From contig NZ_CP123961.1 in the NCBI RefSeq assembly GCF_036327415.1, forward strand, positions 1,302,001-1,366,000: DNA of 64,000 nucleotides, in the 5' to 3' direction. The notes under the pieces were generated by a model. It did not search any database and was not told the DNA's origin. It worked only from the letters and a program-made list of their open reading frames with translations. Made by a program: the position numbers and the translations under genes. This document shows positions 44,446 to 52,046 of the stretch, piece after piece (position 1 is the first letter of the stretch; every line of letters begins with the position of its first letter). This stretch comes from Bartonella grahamii subsp. shimonis (GTDB taxonomy: Bacteria; Pseudomonadota; Alphaproteobacteria; Rhizobiales; Rhizobiaceae).

Positions 44446-44868
44446 TTAGAAACGCCCTGTATAATGAGGGTAGTTTGGAATGACATCCCAAAGAGTTAAA
44501 CGGTGCTGTTGTTCATATGTCCCGTATGTTTCGTCTTCATATCGCTGCTGTTCGATTTCTTCTAAAAAAAAACCGTATGCTGAACTATGCTTAATAAAAT
44601 CGTGAGGTATGTTTCCGTTGAAACACTGCTCTTCACATTCTTTAAGATAGAATTCGGCAATATCTTCAGAGATGTCTTCGCAACGGTTAGTCGTTGGTTC
44701 AATACGTAAAATTTGGACAGCATTATCGGCTTGGTCGATAAATTTTATAATGTCCTTTTCTTCGAAGAAAGTTCCATATTTAGCGAGATTTTGCTCTTCA
44801 TTTTCGCACATCACTAAGAGAATTTCATCAGATTTTATGAAAACGGGTTTTGTCACAAAAGCCTCCAT
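44446..44868 (-). CDS. Hypothetical acidic phage protein
   Basis: About 140 residues, acidic, with no membrane segment and no motif I recognise (contains IIKFIDQADNAVQILRIEPTT and CEDISEDIAEFYLKECEEQC). The longest frame starts at a TTG (44883); ATG 44868, five codons inside and after AGGG, is more likely. A likely repressor operator (TTTCTA-AAA-TAGAAA) lies ~80 bp upstream, so it is probably the first gene of the leftward early operon, under immunity control. Confidence 0.65.
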   Translation of the reverse strand: MEAFVTKPVFIKSDEILLVMCENEEQNLAKYGTFFEEKDIIKFIDQADNAVQILRIEPTTNRCEDISEDIAEFYLKECEEQCFNGNIPHDFIKHSSAYGFFLEEIEQQRYEDETYGTYEQQHRLTLWDVIPNYPHYTGRF

Positions 44869-44945
44869 AAGCCCTATTGGCAACGGTTATTTTCTAAGAT
44901 ATGGAGTGAATATATTTTCGATTTCAGAATAAGTCAATATAAATT

Positions 44946-44960
44946 TTTCTAAAATAGAAA
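44946..44960. promoter_or_regulatory. Putative repressor operator TTTCTA-AAA-TAGAAA
   Basis: Perfect 6-bp inverted repeat around three bases, sharing both arms with the site at 45466-45480. It is located upstream of the leftward early operon (44868 leftward). Probably bound by the CI- or Cro-like regulator encoded nearby. Confidence 0.6.
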
Positions 44961-45100
44961 AATTTTTTTAGTGATAGACAAATAGTCTACACAAAAAAGT
45001 AATTCAAATTTCATTTCAATGTGGAGAAAACTCTGTATGAAGCAGTCTAAAAAAGCTTTAAAAATATTTTCGTCATTAACAAATGAGCAAAAACGGGTGG

Positions 45101-45427
45101 TTATTTTTCATCTGCTTCTTGCAAAGATCGTAGAAAAGAAATGACGGCTTTTCTATGTTCTGGTTTTGCTGAGGAATATAGTTTTAAAAAATAATCATCA
45201 CAATTATCGGGTATAAAATGAGGGGGGAGAGCTTTAAAAAATGAAGTTAATCTAACGAGTTCATCAGCAGATATGCTTCTACTTTCTTTATCATCATCAA
45301 TAGAAAGCATTTTAGATACAACAGATGTATGAAGTCCCATATGTTTAGCTAATTCAGTTCGGGACCCATGACCCATTGTTTTAAGTTTTTCATTTGCCCA
45401 AATTTTTATTTCTTTTTGAATATCCAT
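45101..45427 (-). CDS. CI-type phage repressor (helix-turn-helix)
   Basis: About 108 residues with an XRE-like HTH (TELAKHMGLHTSVVSKMLS, roughly residues 24-42) and a short C-terminal tail without the LexA-like protease domain. It is divergent from the Cro-like gene at 45541, the standard immunity-switch layout. The frame is open 13 codons further upstream, but that part overlaps the palindromic operator; Met 45427 starts MDIQKEIKIWANEK. It probably keeps the early operons off by binding the TTTCTA/TAGAAA sites. Confidence 0.75.
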   Translation of the reverse strand: MDIQKEIKIWANEKLKTMGHGSRTELAKHMGLHTSVVSKMLSIDDDKESRSISADELVRLTSFFKALPPHFIPDNCDDYFLKLYSSAKPEHRKAVISFLRSLQEADEK

Positions 45428-45465
45428 ACTTATCAATATTCCTGTTGTTTTAAAAAATATCAACA

Positions 45466-45480
45466 TTTCTATTTTAGAAA
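45466..45480. promoter_or_regulatory. Putative repressor operator TTTCTA-TTT-TAGAAA
   Basis: Perfect 6-bp inverted repeat around three bases in the CI/Cro intergenic region. It abuts a plus-strand TTGACA (45488-45493) whose -10 would be about 17 bp further on, so bound repressor would cover the rightward promoter. Same arms as the site at 44946. Confidence 0.65.
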
Positions 45481-45540
45481 AAATATTGACAATTTTTCTG
45501 TAATCGAATAAATGCCCATTTGATAAATAGAGAAATTAAG

Positions 45541-45876
45541 ATGAATATCAAAAATTCAGCAGTTATGATTATAAAATATTTAGGCGGTGCAAAACGTGTA
45601 TCATTGATTTCTCAATGCCATGTGTCTGCTGTTTATAAATGGACTTATCCTTTAAAAAAACTAGAGGGTAAAGGCGGAATTATACCAGCTAAATACCAAA
45701 TTATGCTTTTGAACTACGCACGAGATCACGGCATAGATTTACGCCCTGATGATTTCTTTTATCCAGAGCGCTTGCAGAGATTAATGCAAGAGAGACAAAG
45801 AATCTCAACATCAAGGTTTACCAAAAGTTCTGGCGTTAATGCGGCGTCTGATCACAGCAACGTTGTACAGCCTTAA
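45541..45876 (+). CDS. Cro-like phage regulator
   Basis: About 111 residues. The N-terminal region (MIIKYLGGAKRVSLISQCHVSAVYKWTYPLKKLEGKGGIIPAKYQIMLLNYARDHGIDLRPDDF) resembles YdaS/Cro-type HTH proteins in which the recognition helix ends at WxxPLxxxxGxGGxIPxxY. It starts the rightward early operon, divergent from the repressor. Met 45541 is preferred over the upstream in-frame Met at 45520 because AGAGAAATTAAG precedes it. Confidence 0.75.
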   Translation: MNIKNSAVMIIKYLGGAKRVSLISQCHVSAVYKWTYPLKKLEGKGGIIPAKYQIMLLNYARDHGIDLRPDDFFYPERLQRLMQERQRISTSRFTKSSGVNAASDHSNVVQP

Positions 45877-45884
45877 GGAGATGA

Positions 45885-46148
45885 TGATGGCTGTAGAAAA
45901 GAAATATGAGTCCACAGGACATGGGATTATATTCGCACAACCTACAGAGTTTTTACATCATAGATGTGTCACTTAAACGTATACGCGCCTTAAGAGATTT
46001 TGGAAGCGTTAAAAAAGGCGACGTTGGTGGTTTTATTGAACATGAGAGTGATTTATCACACTTGGCGTATGGAGTTTGTTGCCTTCTTTTTTTAATGGAA
46101 TGCGAAGCAAAACAGATTGGTCATGATGACCGTCCTCATAAAAATTAA
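45885..46148 (+). pseudogene. Beta-helix repeat protein, truncated N-terminal module only
   Basis: The first frame begins MAVEKKYESTGHG; the matching core SLKRIRALRDFGSVKKGDVGGFIEHESDLSHL is in another frame (45906-46148). The N-terminal module of the repeat family is therefore frameshifted and its repeat arm is missing, replaced by an unrelated tail. Fourth member of the family in this prophage, non-functional as written. Confidence 0.65.
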
Positions 46149-46159
46149 AGGAGATAAAG

Positions 46160-46618
46160 ATGAGTTTAAATGAAATTTTAACTGTAACATTCGCGGTGTT
46201 TGGAGCGTTGCTTATCGTGGGGATCACTTTTCGCATTCTTTTGTATTATCGAGCTCAGGCTAAAACACTTAAAGAAGAAATCGAAAATAAAAAGGGTGAG
46301 TTTGTACGGAAGCTTCAGAATATGAAAGAGGACTGGGATATTAAGATTAGAGAGAAAACTAAGCTAATTACGGAACGTGACAGAGAGATTGAGAGACTGA
46401 ATCGAGGGCTTAATCAAGTGATTGAAGAAATGAAACAAAAAACAGGGGAGTATGATAAGGCGTTCAGAGATGTAAGTGAAGTTGTGACGACACTCGAAGC
46501 AGATGTTAAATCACGTGATGATGAAATTGAAAGATTAAAACAAGAGCTTAAGCCGCGTGATGAAGCAGTAAAAGCGCCGCCTCATAAGAGTAAAAAGAGT
46601 AAGAAGCAGGGTAAGTGA
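46160..46618 (+). CDS. Phage membrane-anchored coiled-coil protein
   Basis: 152 residues: one N-terminal membrane helix (ILTVTFAVFGALLIVGITFRILLYY, about 6-30), then an almost continuous coiled coil rich in Lys/Glu/Asp to residue ~130, ending in a Lys-rich tail. It has an AAAGGAG ribosome site. The architecture is that of a superinfection-exclusion or spanin-like/inner-membrane phage protein, but no family is recognised. The next gene (46629) has the same small plan. Confidence 0.75.
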   Translation: MSLNEILTVTFAVFGALLIVGITFRILLYYRAQAKTLKEEIENKKGEFVRKLQNMKEDWDIKIREKTKLITERDREIERLNRGLNQVIEEMKQKTGEYDKAFRDVSEVVTTLEADVKSRDDEIERLKQELKPRDEAVKAPPHKSKKSKKQGK

Positions 46619-46628
46619 GGAGATAGAG

Positions 46629-46853
46629 ATGAATGCAGGATCGTATACTGGTTTAATAGTATCTATAGCGGTAAATATTCAATTAGCTATTCAACTTTAT
46701 CTATTTTATAAAGAATTACAAATAGTTAAAAAGGAAATAACGAAGAAAAATGAAAAAATATGGAGGCAAGAAGAGGAAATCCAAAGATTATCTTATCCTA
46801 GCATGTTCTCTTCTTCAAAAGATAGAAAAAAATCTGGCCAAAACTTAGTTTGA
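46629..46853 (+). CDS. Small phage membrane protein with coiled coil
   Basis: 74 residues: an N-terminal membrane helix (GLIVSIAVNIQLAIQLYLFY) followed by a short coiled coil (KKEITKKNEKIWRQEEEIQRL). It follows the previous gene by 10 nt with GAGGAGATAG as ribosome site. Its 3' end overlaps the convergent minus-strand gene by 61 nt. Function unknown. Confidence 0.6.
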   Translation: MNAGSYTGLIVSIAVNIQLAIQLYLFYKELQIVKKEITKKNEKIWRQEEEIQRLSYPSMFSSSKDRKKSGQNLV

Positions 46854-47455
46854 ACTACTCTTTCTGGGTGATTTGATGAAGTGTGTTCAATTATAAAGAT
46901 TGGTACAGTTTCGATATTTGGTTTGAGGTGGCGAACTGTGAGAAAAAATACTCTTTCTTCATCTTCCTTTAGATTAAAATAATTGCATATATCTTGCGAT
47001 TTTAAGTCTGCTGTAAAAGGATTTTTAAAACTCATATATTTCTCGTTTTCGAGGATTAAAGATAGCGGATAATCTCCTAGGAAACTACCTTCAACAAATG
47101 CAAATGGGCTTTCATCAGGTATACGAAAATTATTCATTTTTATTGGATGTTTTGTAGGATTTTTTATGATTACCTCTATGTCAATAAGGAAATCTTTACC
47201 GCTCTTATGTGCGCATGGTTCTCCTTCTATAATAGGCTCTAGATTTGGACCTAAGTCTCGTCTCTCTTTTTCTTCCCATAAGATGGATAGATGTTCTTTT
47301 GCTGTTTCAGATTGTTCTTGTAATTGTCTTAGTTGTTTATTGAAATTTATAAGATCTATTTTTCGATTTCTACAACCTAACCATATTCCAAAAAATGAGA
47401 TGAAAGTTGGTACTATTAATGAAATAATATCAATCACATCTTTATCTATTTGCAT
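46793..47455 (-). CDS. Hypothetical membrane-anchored protein, accessory gene
   Basis: About 220 residues, beginning MQIDKDVIDIISLIVPTFISFFGIWLGCRNRKIDLINF: one N-terminal membrane helix, then a short coiled coil (FNKQLRQLQEQSETAKEHL) and a beta-rich C-terminal domain (DIEVIIKNPTKHPIKMNNFRI ... FFLTVRHLKPNIETVPIFII). No named family recognised. It is on the opposite strand to the surrounding early operon, as expected of a moron-type accessory gene with its own promoter. A defence or exclusion role is possible but not shown. Confidence 0.7.
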   Translation of the reverse strand: MQIDKDVIDIISLIVPTFISFFGIWLGCRNRKIDLINFNKQLRQLQEQSETAKEHLSILWEEKERRDLGPNLEPIIEGEPCAHKSGKDFLIDIEVIIKNPTKHPIKMNNFRIPDESPFAFVEGSFLGDYPLSLILENEKYMSFKNPFTADLKSQDICNYFNLKEDEERVFFLTVRHLKPNIETVPIFIIEHTSSNHPERVVQTKFWPDFFLSFEEENMLG

Positions 47456-47530
47456 ACTTCTTACACCCTTCTTTCCTTCATTTTCGGAAAAAAACACTTC
47501 TATAAAACACATTTTGTATGGAGTGGAGCT

Positions 47531-48004
47531 GTGATTAACACGATTCTTTGTTTTGATCTAGGTACCAAAACGGGGTGGGCGATACGTGGTGCAAGTGGTG
47601 ACATATTCAGTGGTACCGTGAATTTTCAATCACGCCGTTTTGAAGGCGGTGGGATGCGTTATTTGCGTTTTAAGCAATGGCTATCAGAAATAAAGCAGAC
47701 AGCAGGTCAAATTGACGCGGTGTATTTTGAAGAGGTGAGGCGTCATGTTGGCACGGATGCAGCGCATGTTTACGGTGGCTTGTTAGCAACGTTAACGGCG
47801 TGGTGTGAACATCATCAGATACCGTATGAGGGTATACCAGTAAGTACGATTAAGAAAGCGACGACAGGCAAGGGGAATGCGTCGAAAGAAGAGATGATTA
47901 AGGCGATATGTTCCAAAGGTCATGCGCCTTGTGATGACAACGAAGCAGATGCTTTAGCAATTTTATATTTAGTTAAAGAAAGGGAATTGGGGTATGTCCA
48001 TTAA
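47531..48004 (+). CDS. RuvC-like phage resolvase/nuclease
   Basis: 157 residues with an RNase H-like fold. The first strand has the catalytic Asp and Gly-rich turn (INTILCFDLGTKTGWAI), followed by VYFEEVRRHVGTDAAHVYGGLLATLTAWCEHHQIPYEGIPVSTIKKATTGKGNASKEEM and the final DDNEADALAILYL, all typical of RuvC-like endonucleases in phages. It probably resolves recombination intermediates or processes replicating DNA. The GTG start at 47531 follows TGGAG; the upstream part of the open frame is antisense to the previous gene. Confidence 0.88.
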   Translation: MINTILCFDLGTKTGWAIRGASGDIFSGTVNFQSRRFEGGGMRYLRFKQWLSEIKQTAGQIDAVYFEEVRRHVGTDAAHVYGGLLATLTAWCEHHQIPYEGIPVSTIKKATTGKGNASKEEMIKAICSKGHAPCDDNEADALAILYLVKERELGYVH

Positions 48005-49166
48005 ATTACCATGGACGAGGCTTTTTTCTTCACAATGGATTGTTGATGTTAGTGGCATGAGTATAGTGGAAAAAGGTCTTTATATGACACTTGTCTTATA
48101 TATGTATGAAGAGCGCCGCCCTATTATTGAAGATGCTCCCAAATTAGCACGGTGGGCAGGTTGTTCAGTGAGAGTTCTAAAAAATACATTAGACATCCTA
48201 TTACGTGATGAGAAGATCATACGTTTAGAAGATGGTCGTTTGTGGAGTTTAAGAGTTGAAGAAGAACTCAATAACTCAAACGAAAATTTAAACAAGTTTT
48301 CAGAGAGGGCACAGAAAGCAGCGCAAGCAAAATGGGCAAAACATCATAACGCAAAAACAATCAGTGATGATCAAGATGCTAAGCATGATGCTAACGGTAT
48401 GCTTAATGATGCTAAGCATGATGCTAATGATGCTCTAAGCAATGCTAATAGCAATGCACAAGCAATGCTTAATGATGCTAAGCATGATGCTAATAGCAAT
48501 GCTTGTGCAATGCTTAATGATGCTATTAACAATAACATTAACAATAACAATATATATAAAAAAACTAAAACTATCGTTTTAGCAAAAAAAGAAATTGATT
48601 TTGAAGATTTAGAAACAATCGATTTGGTTGACGAGCCAACAGAGGTTTATGCTGTTGAGAGCCAATCAGAGCAAATCGAAACGTTAGAAACAAACCAACC
48701 TCCCATTCACGAGCAAGAGAACGTTCCCAAAAAAGCAAAACGAGCGCAAGCTAATCGCGGTTGTCGCTTGCCTGCGGATTTTGAACCCGATTGCGATTTT
48801 GCCATTGCAGAGGGCTTGCCTCCAGAGCGTGTGAAAGTCGAAATTGCAAAATTTAGAGATTTTTGGAAAGCTAGAGCAGGCAAGGATGCACGCAAAACGG
48901 ATTGGCAAGCAACATGGCGCAACTGGGTACGCAAGGCAATTGAAGATTTACAGAAAGGAAAAAACTATGGAAAGCCAAGCACTGAAACAACAGAACAGCA
49001 GCGTGGATGGAGTTATCGCGTTGCACAGCACATGTCCAATATCAAAAATTCAGATAGTGTGTACAAATTTCTATTCGAGGATGACAACCGAACCACCATT
49101 CCATTGGAAAACGGGGCAAAAACCATTGATTGCAGAAGCGGAGAGAATTACCTCATTAGTCCATGA
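47994..49166 (+). CDS. DUF1376-type phage replication protein
   Basis: 390 residues. The N-terminal DUF1376 domain has a winged-helix plan: MSIKLPWTRLFSSQWIVDVSGMSIVEKGLYMTLVLYMYEERRPI...ARWAGCSVRVLKNTLDILL. A low-complexity linker (residues ~125-185) consists of repeated NDAKHDAN / NSNA blocks from a short DNA repeat. The C-terminal domain (CRLPADFEPDCDFAIAEGLPPERVKVEIAKFRDFWKARAGKDARKTDWQATWRNWVRKA) resembles primosomal DnaT-like ends. It probably helps load the helicase at the phage origin. It overlaps the previous gene by 11 nt. Confidence 0.85.
   Translation: MSIKLPWTRLFSSQWIVDVSGMSIVEKGLYMTLVLYMYEERRPIIEDAPKLARWAGCSVRVLKNTLDILLRDEKIIRLEDGRLWSLRVEEELNNSNENLNKFSERAQKAAQAKWAKHHNAKTISDDQDAKHDANGMLNDAKHDANDALSNANSNAQAMLNDAKHDANSNACAMLNDAINNNINNNNIYKKTKTIVLAKKEIDFEDLETIDLVDEPTEVYAVESQSEQIETLETNQPPIHEQENVPKKAKRAQANRGCRLPADFEPDCDFAIAEGLPPERVKVEIAKFRDFWKARAGKDARKTDWQATWRNWVRKAIEDLQKGKNYGKPSTETTEQQRGWSYRVAQHMSNIKNSDSVYKFLFEDDNRTTIPLENGAKTIDCRSGENYLISP
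48378..48540 (+). repeat. Short imperfect tandem repeat within the DUF1376 gene
   Basis: Repeats of about 33 bp built on AATGATGCTAAGCATGATGCTAA and AGCAATGC. They encode the linker blocks NDAKHDAN, NANSNA and AMLND. Slippage here would change linker length, mostly in frame. Confidence 0.75.
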
Positions 49167-49575
49167 TGCGTTGCAAAAGCTTGAAAAGAAAGCGACTGAA
49201 GAAGAAATTCAAACAACGTATATTGTCCTTTCAAATGGACTTAAGAGCCCCATGGGATCAGATGAAAAAGCGACAGCGCTTGCGTATCTTTACGCTCTTG
49301 AAGGCATAAGCAGCTGGGTATTGCAAACAGCAACAAAGAACGCTTTGAAAGGCAAAGCAGAGGGCTTAAATGCAACCTTTATGCCATCAACAGCTGATTT
49401 TTATTGTTACTGCGAAAAACTTGAAAGCGATATTCGTTTTCGTGCAAACCGCATTCTTAGAAACCTTGAAAAGCCTGAGGCAACAGAAAAATCACAAGAG
49501 GTACCGTTAACCTCGGACCGCATTGAAAAGCCTCAGAGAATTCTTGAAGAGGTTTTAAAAGGTATTGAAGGATAA
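48967..49575 (+). CDS. Phage protein following the DUF1376 replication gene
   Basis: About 202 residues with start MESQALKQQN (ribosome site AAAGGAA, 5 nt). The first ~67 codons overlap the end of the DUF1376 gene in another frame. Alternatively it starts at ATG 49081 (MTTEPPFHW), which reduces the overlap but has a poor ribosome site. The body (AEAERITSLVHDALQKLEKKATEEEIQTTYIVLSNGLKSPMGSDEKATALAYLYALEGISSWVLQTATKNALKGKAEGLNATFMPSTADFYCYCEKLESDI) is mostly helical. No named family, but the position after a DnaT/DUF1376-like gene suggests a replication accessory. Gene real; start uncertain. Confidence 0.7.
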   Translation: MESQALKQQNSSVDGVIALHSTCPISKIQIVCTNFYSRMTTEPPFHWKTGQKPLIAEAERITSLVHDALQKLEKKATEEEIQTTYIVLSNGLKSPMGSDEKATALAYLYALEGISSWVLQTATKNALKGKAEGLNATFMPSTADFYCYCEKLESDIRFRANRILRNLEKPEATEKSQEVPLTSDRIEKPQRILEEVLKGIEG

Positions 49576-49586
49576 ACAGCAAAGTA

Positions 49587-49688
49587 GTGAAATTTGCTGA
49601 TGATTTTGAGAATAGATATGCGTTTAAATTGGCAGAAAGGTACCGTACAGAGCGATTTAAAGATTTTATGATAGAAACCATATTGTAA
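49587..49688 (+). CDS. Candidate 33-residue small phage protein
   Basis: GTG-started open frame, VKFADDFENRYAFKLAERY...FMIETIL, amphipathic and charged, lying 11 nt after the preceding gene stop. It is too short to judge by homology; no strong ribosome site. Kept as a candidate because composition is protein-like and the spacing suits an operon. Confidence 0.3.
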   Translation: MKFADDFENRYAFKLAERYRTERFKDFMIETIL

Positions 49689-49773
49689 TTAAAAACGCTT
49701 CTGTACGGTCCATTTTGAGGCAAATAAACCCATTGGTAAAGTTATGGATTTAGATAGAGGATATTAAACCAAG

Positions 49774-50082
49774 ATGTTCTTAAAAAAATGTAAACAGCCA
49801 ATGCAAAAAAAGTTTGTTGCAACAGCTGTTGGTTATGTTCCATGGGGATTGGGGGTTGCAGAGTATTTTTATAACCTTTACGAATATCCTGATGGCACAA
49901 GAGAGTGTGAAAAGTTTGATGGCGGCCAGTATTATACCATACCAGAAAAGGCAGATTTCAGTACCAAGGCGCAAGTAAAGGCGTGGGTTTACGGTGGTAA
50001 TCTTCCTAGAAGCGTTTTGAATTACGAGCCTCTTATAGATGAGGTTAATAAAGGTATCAAGAAATTAACAGGAGTAGTTTGA
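49774..50082 (+). CDS. Hypothetical phage protein
   Basis: 102 residues, beginning MFLKKCKQPMQKKFVATAVGYVPWGLGVAEYFYNLYEYPDGTRECEKFDGGQYYTIPEKADFSTKAQVKAWVYGG. The inner Met at 49801 is an alternative start. The repeated aromatic residues and GYVPWG...YEYPDGTREC pattern look like a compact soluble fold, but I do not recognise the family. End of the first rightward block; convergent with brnTA. Confidence 0.65.
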   Translation: MFLKKCKQPMQKKFVATAVGYVPWGLGVAEYFYNLYEYPDGTRECEKFDGGQYYTIPEKADFSTKAQVKAWVYGGNLPRSVLNYEPLIDEVNKGIKKLTGVV

Positions 50083-50104
50083 TGCGTTTTAAGCGGGGGA
50101 AAAG

Positions 50105-50410
50105 TTAACGCATTGAACGAAGCATAGCGTCACGTAAAATGGCGTTAATCCGCGTTTGATATCCTTTCCCTTGACTTTTAAGCCACGCTAGCACGTCTGA
50201 ATCCACACGCACAGTTGTGACAGTTTTAGTGGGTTTATAGAACGGATTGCGAACGGCATTTTTCCAGAACGCATCATCTAATAACGGAATATCACTATGA
50301 TCAATTGCACTGTCCGGCATTGCAGCCAGTTTATCAATTTCAACTCTCTGTTCATTTGTCAAAGGTGATAAGTTATCGACATCAATTTCATAACGAACTT
50401 TCTTCTTCAT
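50105..50410 (-). CDS. brnA: BrnA-type antitoxin
   Basis: 101-residue antitoxin with a C-terminal ribbon-helix-helix/CopG-like DNA-binding segment (TVTTVRVDSDVLAWLKSQGKGYQTRINAILRDAML) and an acidic middle (MPDSAIDHSDIPLLDDAFW), both typical of BrnA. It neutralises BrnT and represses the operon. Its start overlaps the end of the toxin gene by 23 nt, the usual toxin-first brnTA order. Confidence 0.92.
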   Translation of the reverse strand: MKKKVRYEIDVDNLSPLTNEQRVEIDKLAAMPDSAIDHSDIPLLDDAFWKNAVRNPFYKPTKTVTTVRVDSDVLAWLKSQGKGYQTRINAILRDAMLRSMR

Positions 50411-50687
50411 AACGTTTCCTTTCTTTCGAGTTGGCTCGCCGTGCTGAAATAATACGGATTACTTCTATACCATCTTTATCATCATGGACTGTATACGCTA
50501 CGAGCAGCAGTAAAAAGCCATCCACAAGCCCCAAAGTTTGCCAGCGATATTCTCCGTTTTCAATACGGTCTTGTCTAACCATGGCGAATGGGTCTGCAAA
50601 AACACGAGCAGCTAATTCAAAACTTACATGGTGCTTTCTAAGATTATTTTTTGCTTTAGTTTCATCCCATTCAAATCTTATTTTCAT
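50388..50687 (-). CDS. brnT: BrnT-type toxin
   Basis: 99-residue ribonuclease toxin of the BrnT family, with the signature FEWDETKAKNNLRKHHVSFELAARVFADPFAM, then RWQTLGLVDGFLLLLVAYTVHD and the end IRIISARRANSKERKRYEE. RelE-like fold; degrades RNA. It is on the minus strand against the prophage early operon, so it is an independent accessory module with its own promoter upstream of 50687. Confidence 0.92.
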   Translation of the reverse strand: MKIRFEWDETKAKNNLRKHHVSFELAARVFADPFAMVRQDRIENGEYRWQTLGLVDGFLLLLVAYTVHDDKDGIEVIRIISARRANSKERKRYEEESSL

Positions 50688-50791
50688 ATCTTATGTTAAT
50701 ACATTTATGTATGTATATCAAGAGTTTTAAATGAACACTGAACTATCCATATTTTTTGCATATTGAATATAATTTATATGTTAAAAATAAC

Positions 50792-50849
50792 AATATCATT
50801 TTGAAATAATTGAAGAAATAAGCAAATAATGCTAAGATTTTGTATGTAT
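50792..50849 (+). promoter_or_regulatory. 58-bp duplicated promoter, copy 1
   Basis: Identical to 52396-52453. It contains TTGAAG (50810-50815), a 17-bp spacer and TAAGAT (50833-50838), a good sigma-70-type pair. Copy 2 drives ssb. Copy 1 drives a mini-unit holding the 42-residue frame below and a GC-rich hairpin at its end. Confidence 0.6.
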
Positions 50850-50969
50850 AAAATGATTGCCGCGCGTTTATCGTATGTAAATGATTTGCAAAAAGAGCTT
50901 GATCATTACAAATTGGTTACAACAGAAGCCAAGCGCGTTTTAACAAACGCTATTGCAAAAGCAGCATAA
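50844..50969 (+). CDS. Candidate small phage protein (about 40 residues)
   Basis: Frame MYKMIAARLSYVNDLQKELDHYKLVTTEAKRVLTNAIAKAA. A longer frame begins at 50829 but that ATG lies inside the promoter spacer, so 50844 or 50853 must be the start; translation would be nearly leaderless. The protein is helical and plausible. It is bracketed by a clear promoter and a terminator-like hairpin (50979-51000), so a dedicated short transcript is likely; it may instead be a small RNA. Confidence 0.45.
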   Translation: MYKMIAARLSYVNDLQKELDHYKLVTTEAKRVLTNAIAKAA

Positions 50970-50978
50970 GACAGCAGC

Positions 50979-51000
50979 GGCGTTGCGGGGGCGCCCTTTT
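50979..51000 (+). terminator. GC-rich terminator-like hairpin
   Basis: GGCG (50979-50982), a GC-rich loop, then CGCC (50992-50995) and CTTTT. A near copy lies at 51584. It ends the short transcription unit started by the promoter at 50792. Confidence 0.5.
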
Positions 51001-51049
51001 CACATTTTCCATTTAAAAATTTATCGAATATTAGATTAGGGAGTTACCT

Positions 51050-51573
51050 ATGACTACTACAACTGTATCTAAAAAATATGAACTTACAGACGAAATAAAA
51101 AAGTTTTTGATGCCAAGACTCATCATCCGAAAAGCTTTTATCGTATTAAAGCATTAAGGGATTTTGATGATGTAAAGGCTGGTGACCTCGGTGGTTTTCT
51201 TGAGAAGGAAAGCAACTTATCACATGATGGTAATTGCTGGGTTAGGGATAACGCCCGTGTTTGTCAAAGGGTGCGTGTTTACGATAATGCAAAAATTCAC
51301 GGTAAGGTTTGGATAGATGCTCATGTTTATGGCAATGCAGAGGTTTTTGGTGAAGCACAAACTTTACGCACCACTCGTATTTTTGATAATGCTAAGGTCT
51401 ATGGAAAAGCAGATGTTAGAGGCAAGGTTTATGGCAATGCGCATGTATTTGGCAATGCTAGCGTTGATATGTATGCTGAAGTTTATGGCAATGCCAAAGT
51501 TTGTGGTCAATGCTAGTATTTGTGACAATATCATAATCAATGGTAATGAAACGATTTTAGATCAAATTGCGTA
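51050..51573 (+). pseudogene. Beta-helix repeat protein, frameshifted copy
   Basis: Fifth member of the family. It starts MTTTTVSKKYELTDEIKKF, then shifts frame at an A/T homopolymer near 51096-51108. The rest of the module continues in a second frame as FYRIKALRDFDDVKAGDLGGFLEKESNLSHDGNCWV. About 12 rungs follow (HVYGNAEVFGEA, AKVYGKADVRGKVYGNAHVFGNASV). A second shift near 51507 throws off the final NASICDNIIINGNETILDQIA. Two indels inactivate it unless recoded. Ribosome site GGGAG. Confidence 0.8.
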
Positions 51574-51583
51574 AAAAAGCAGC

Positions 51584-51607
51584 GGCGCTGGGGGGGGCGC
51601 CTTTTTT
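51584..51607 (+). terminator. Intrinsic terminator after the frameshifted repeat gene
   Basis: GGCGC (51584-51588), a G-rich loop, GCGCC (51597-51601), then six T. It follows the repeat-protein copy by 11 nt. A weaker near copy is at 50979. Confidence 0.7.
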
Positions 51608-51710
51608 ATTGTATAAAAATCATTTTTAAGTTCATAGATTAAATTCAACAAATTGCCTCATTATCTCTCCCCAAAAAGGCATAAGACAGTGATGTTAATG
51701 GGGTGCTAAT

Positions 51711-52046
51711 TCATTTTACTATTCCTAAAAATACAGCTAAACAGCGTTCAATTTCCACCATTTTATCTGCATGAATGGAGCCGAAAGCTGGGCTAACTTT
51801 TTCACATTTTACCGTCATAATCTTATCAATCATGACCTGAGAAGTTTTTTGTAAACCATTTTTGGTATCTGGTTGGATAGTAATGCGCAGTAATGGCGCT
51901 GCAACAAGTGTGCTGGTAATGGGTAAAACCGTTACGCTTGTATGTTCACTAAATTGATTGGCTTGAATGATTAACGCAGGTCTTGGTTTACCAAAATCGC
52001 CTTGCATAGCTATTGTTACAAGAGATCCACGCATCATTCTGTCCAA
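51711..52046 (-). CDS. mazF: MazF/PemK-type endoribonuclease toxin
   Basis: 111-residue toxin with the MazF barrel pattern: MRGSLVTIAMQGDFGKPRPALIIQANQF, TVLPITSTLVAAPLLRITIQP, then SQVMIDKIMTVKCEKVSPAFGSI. Starts at 52046 or 52034-52037 (second and third Met) are possible; it overlaps the antitoxin end by about 13 nt. It cleaves mRNA at short sequence motifs. Paired with the DUF3018 antitoxin upstream. Confidence 0.88.
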   Translation of the reverse strand: MDRMMRGSLVTIAMQGDFGKPRPALIIQANQFSEHTSVTVLPITSTLVAAPLLRITIQPDTKNGLQKTSQVMIDKIMTVKCEKVSPAFGSIHADKMVEIERCLAVFLGIVK

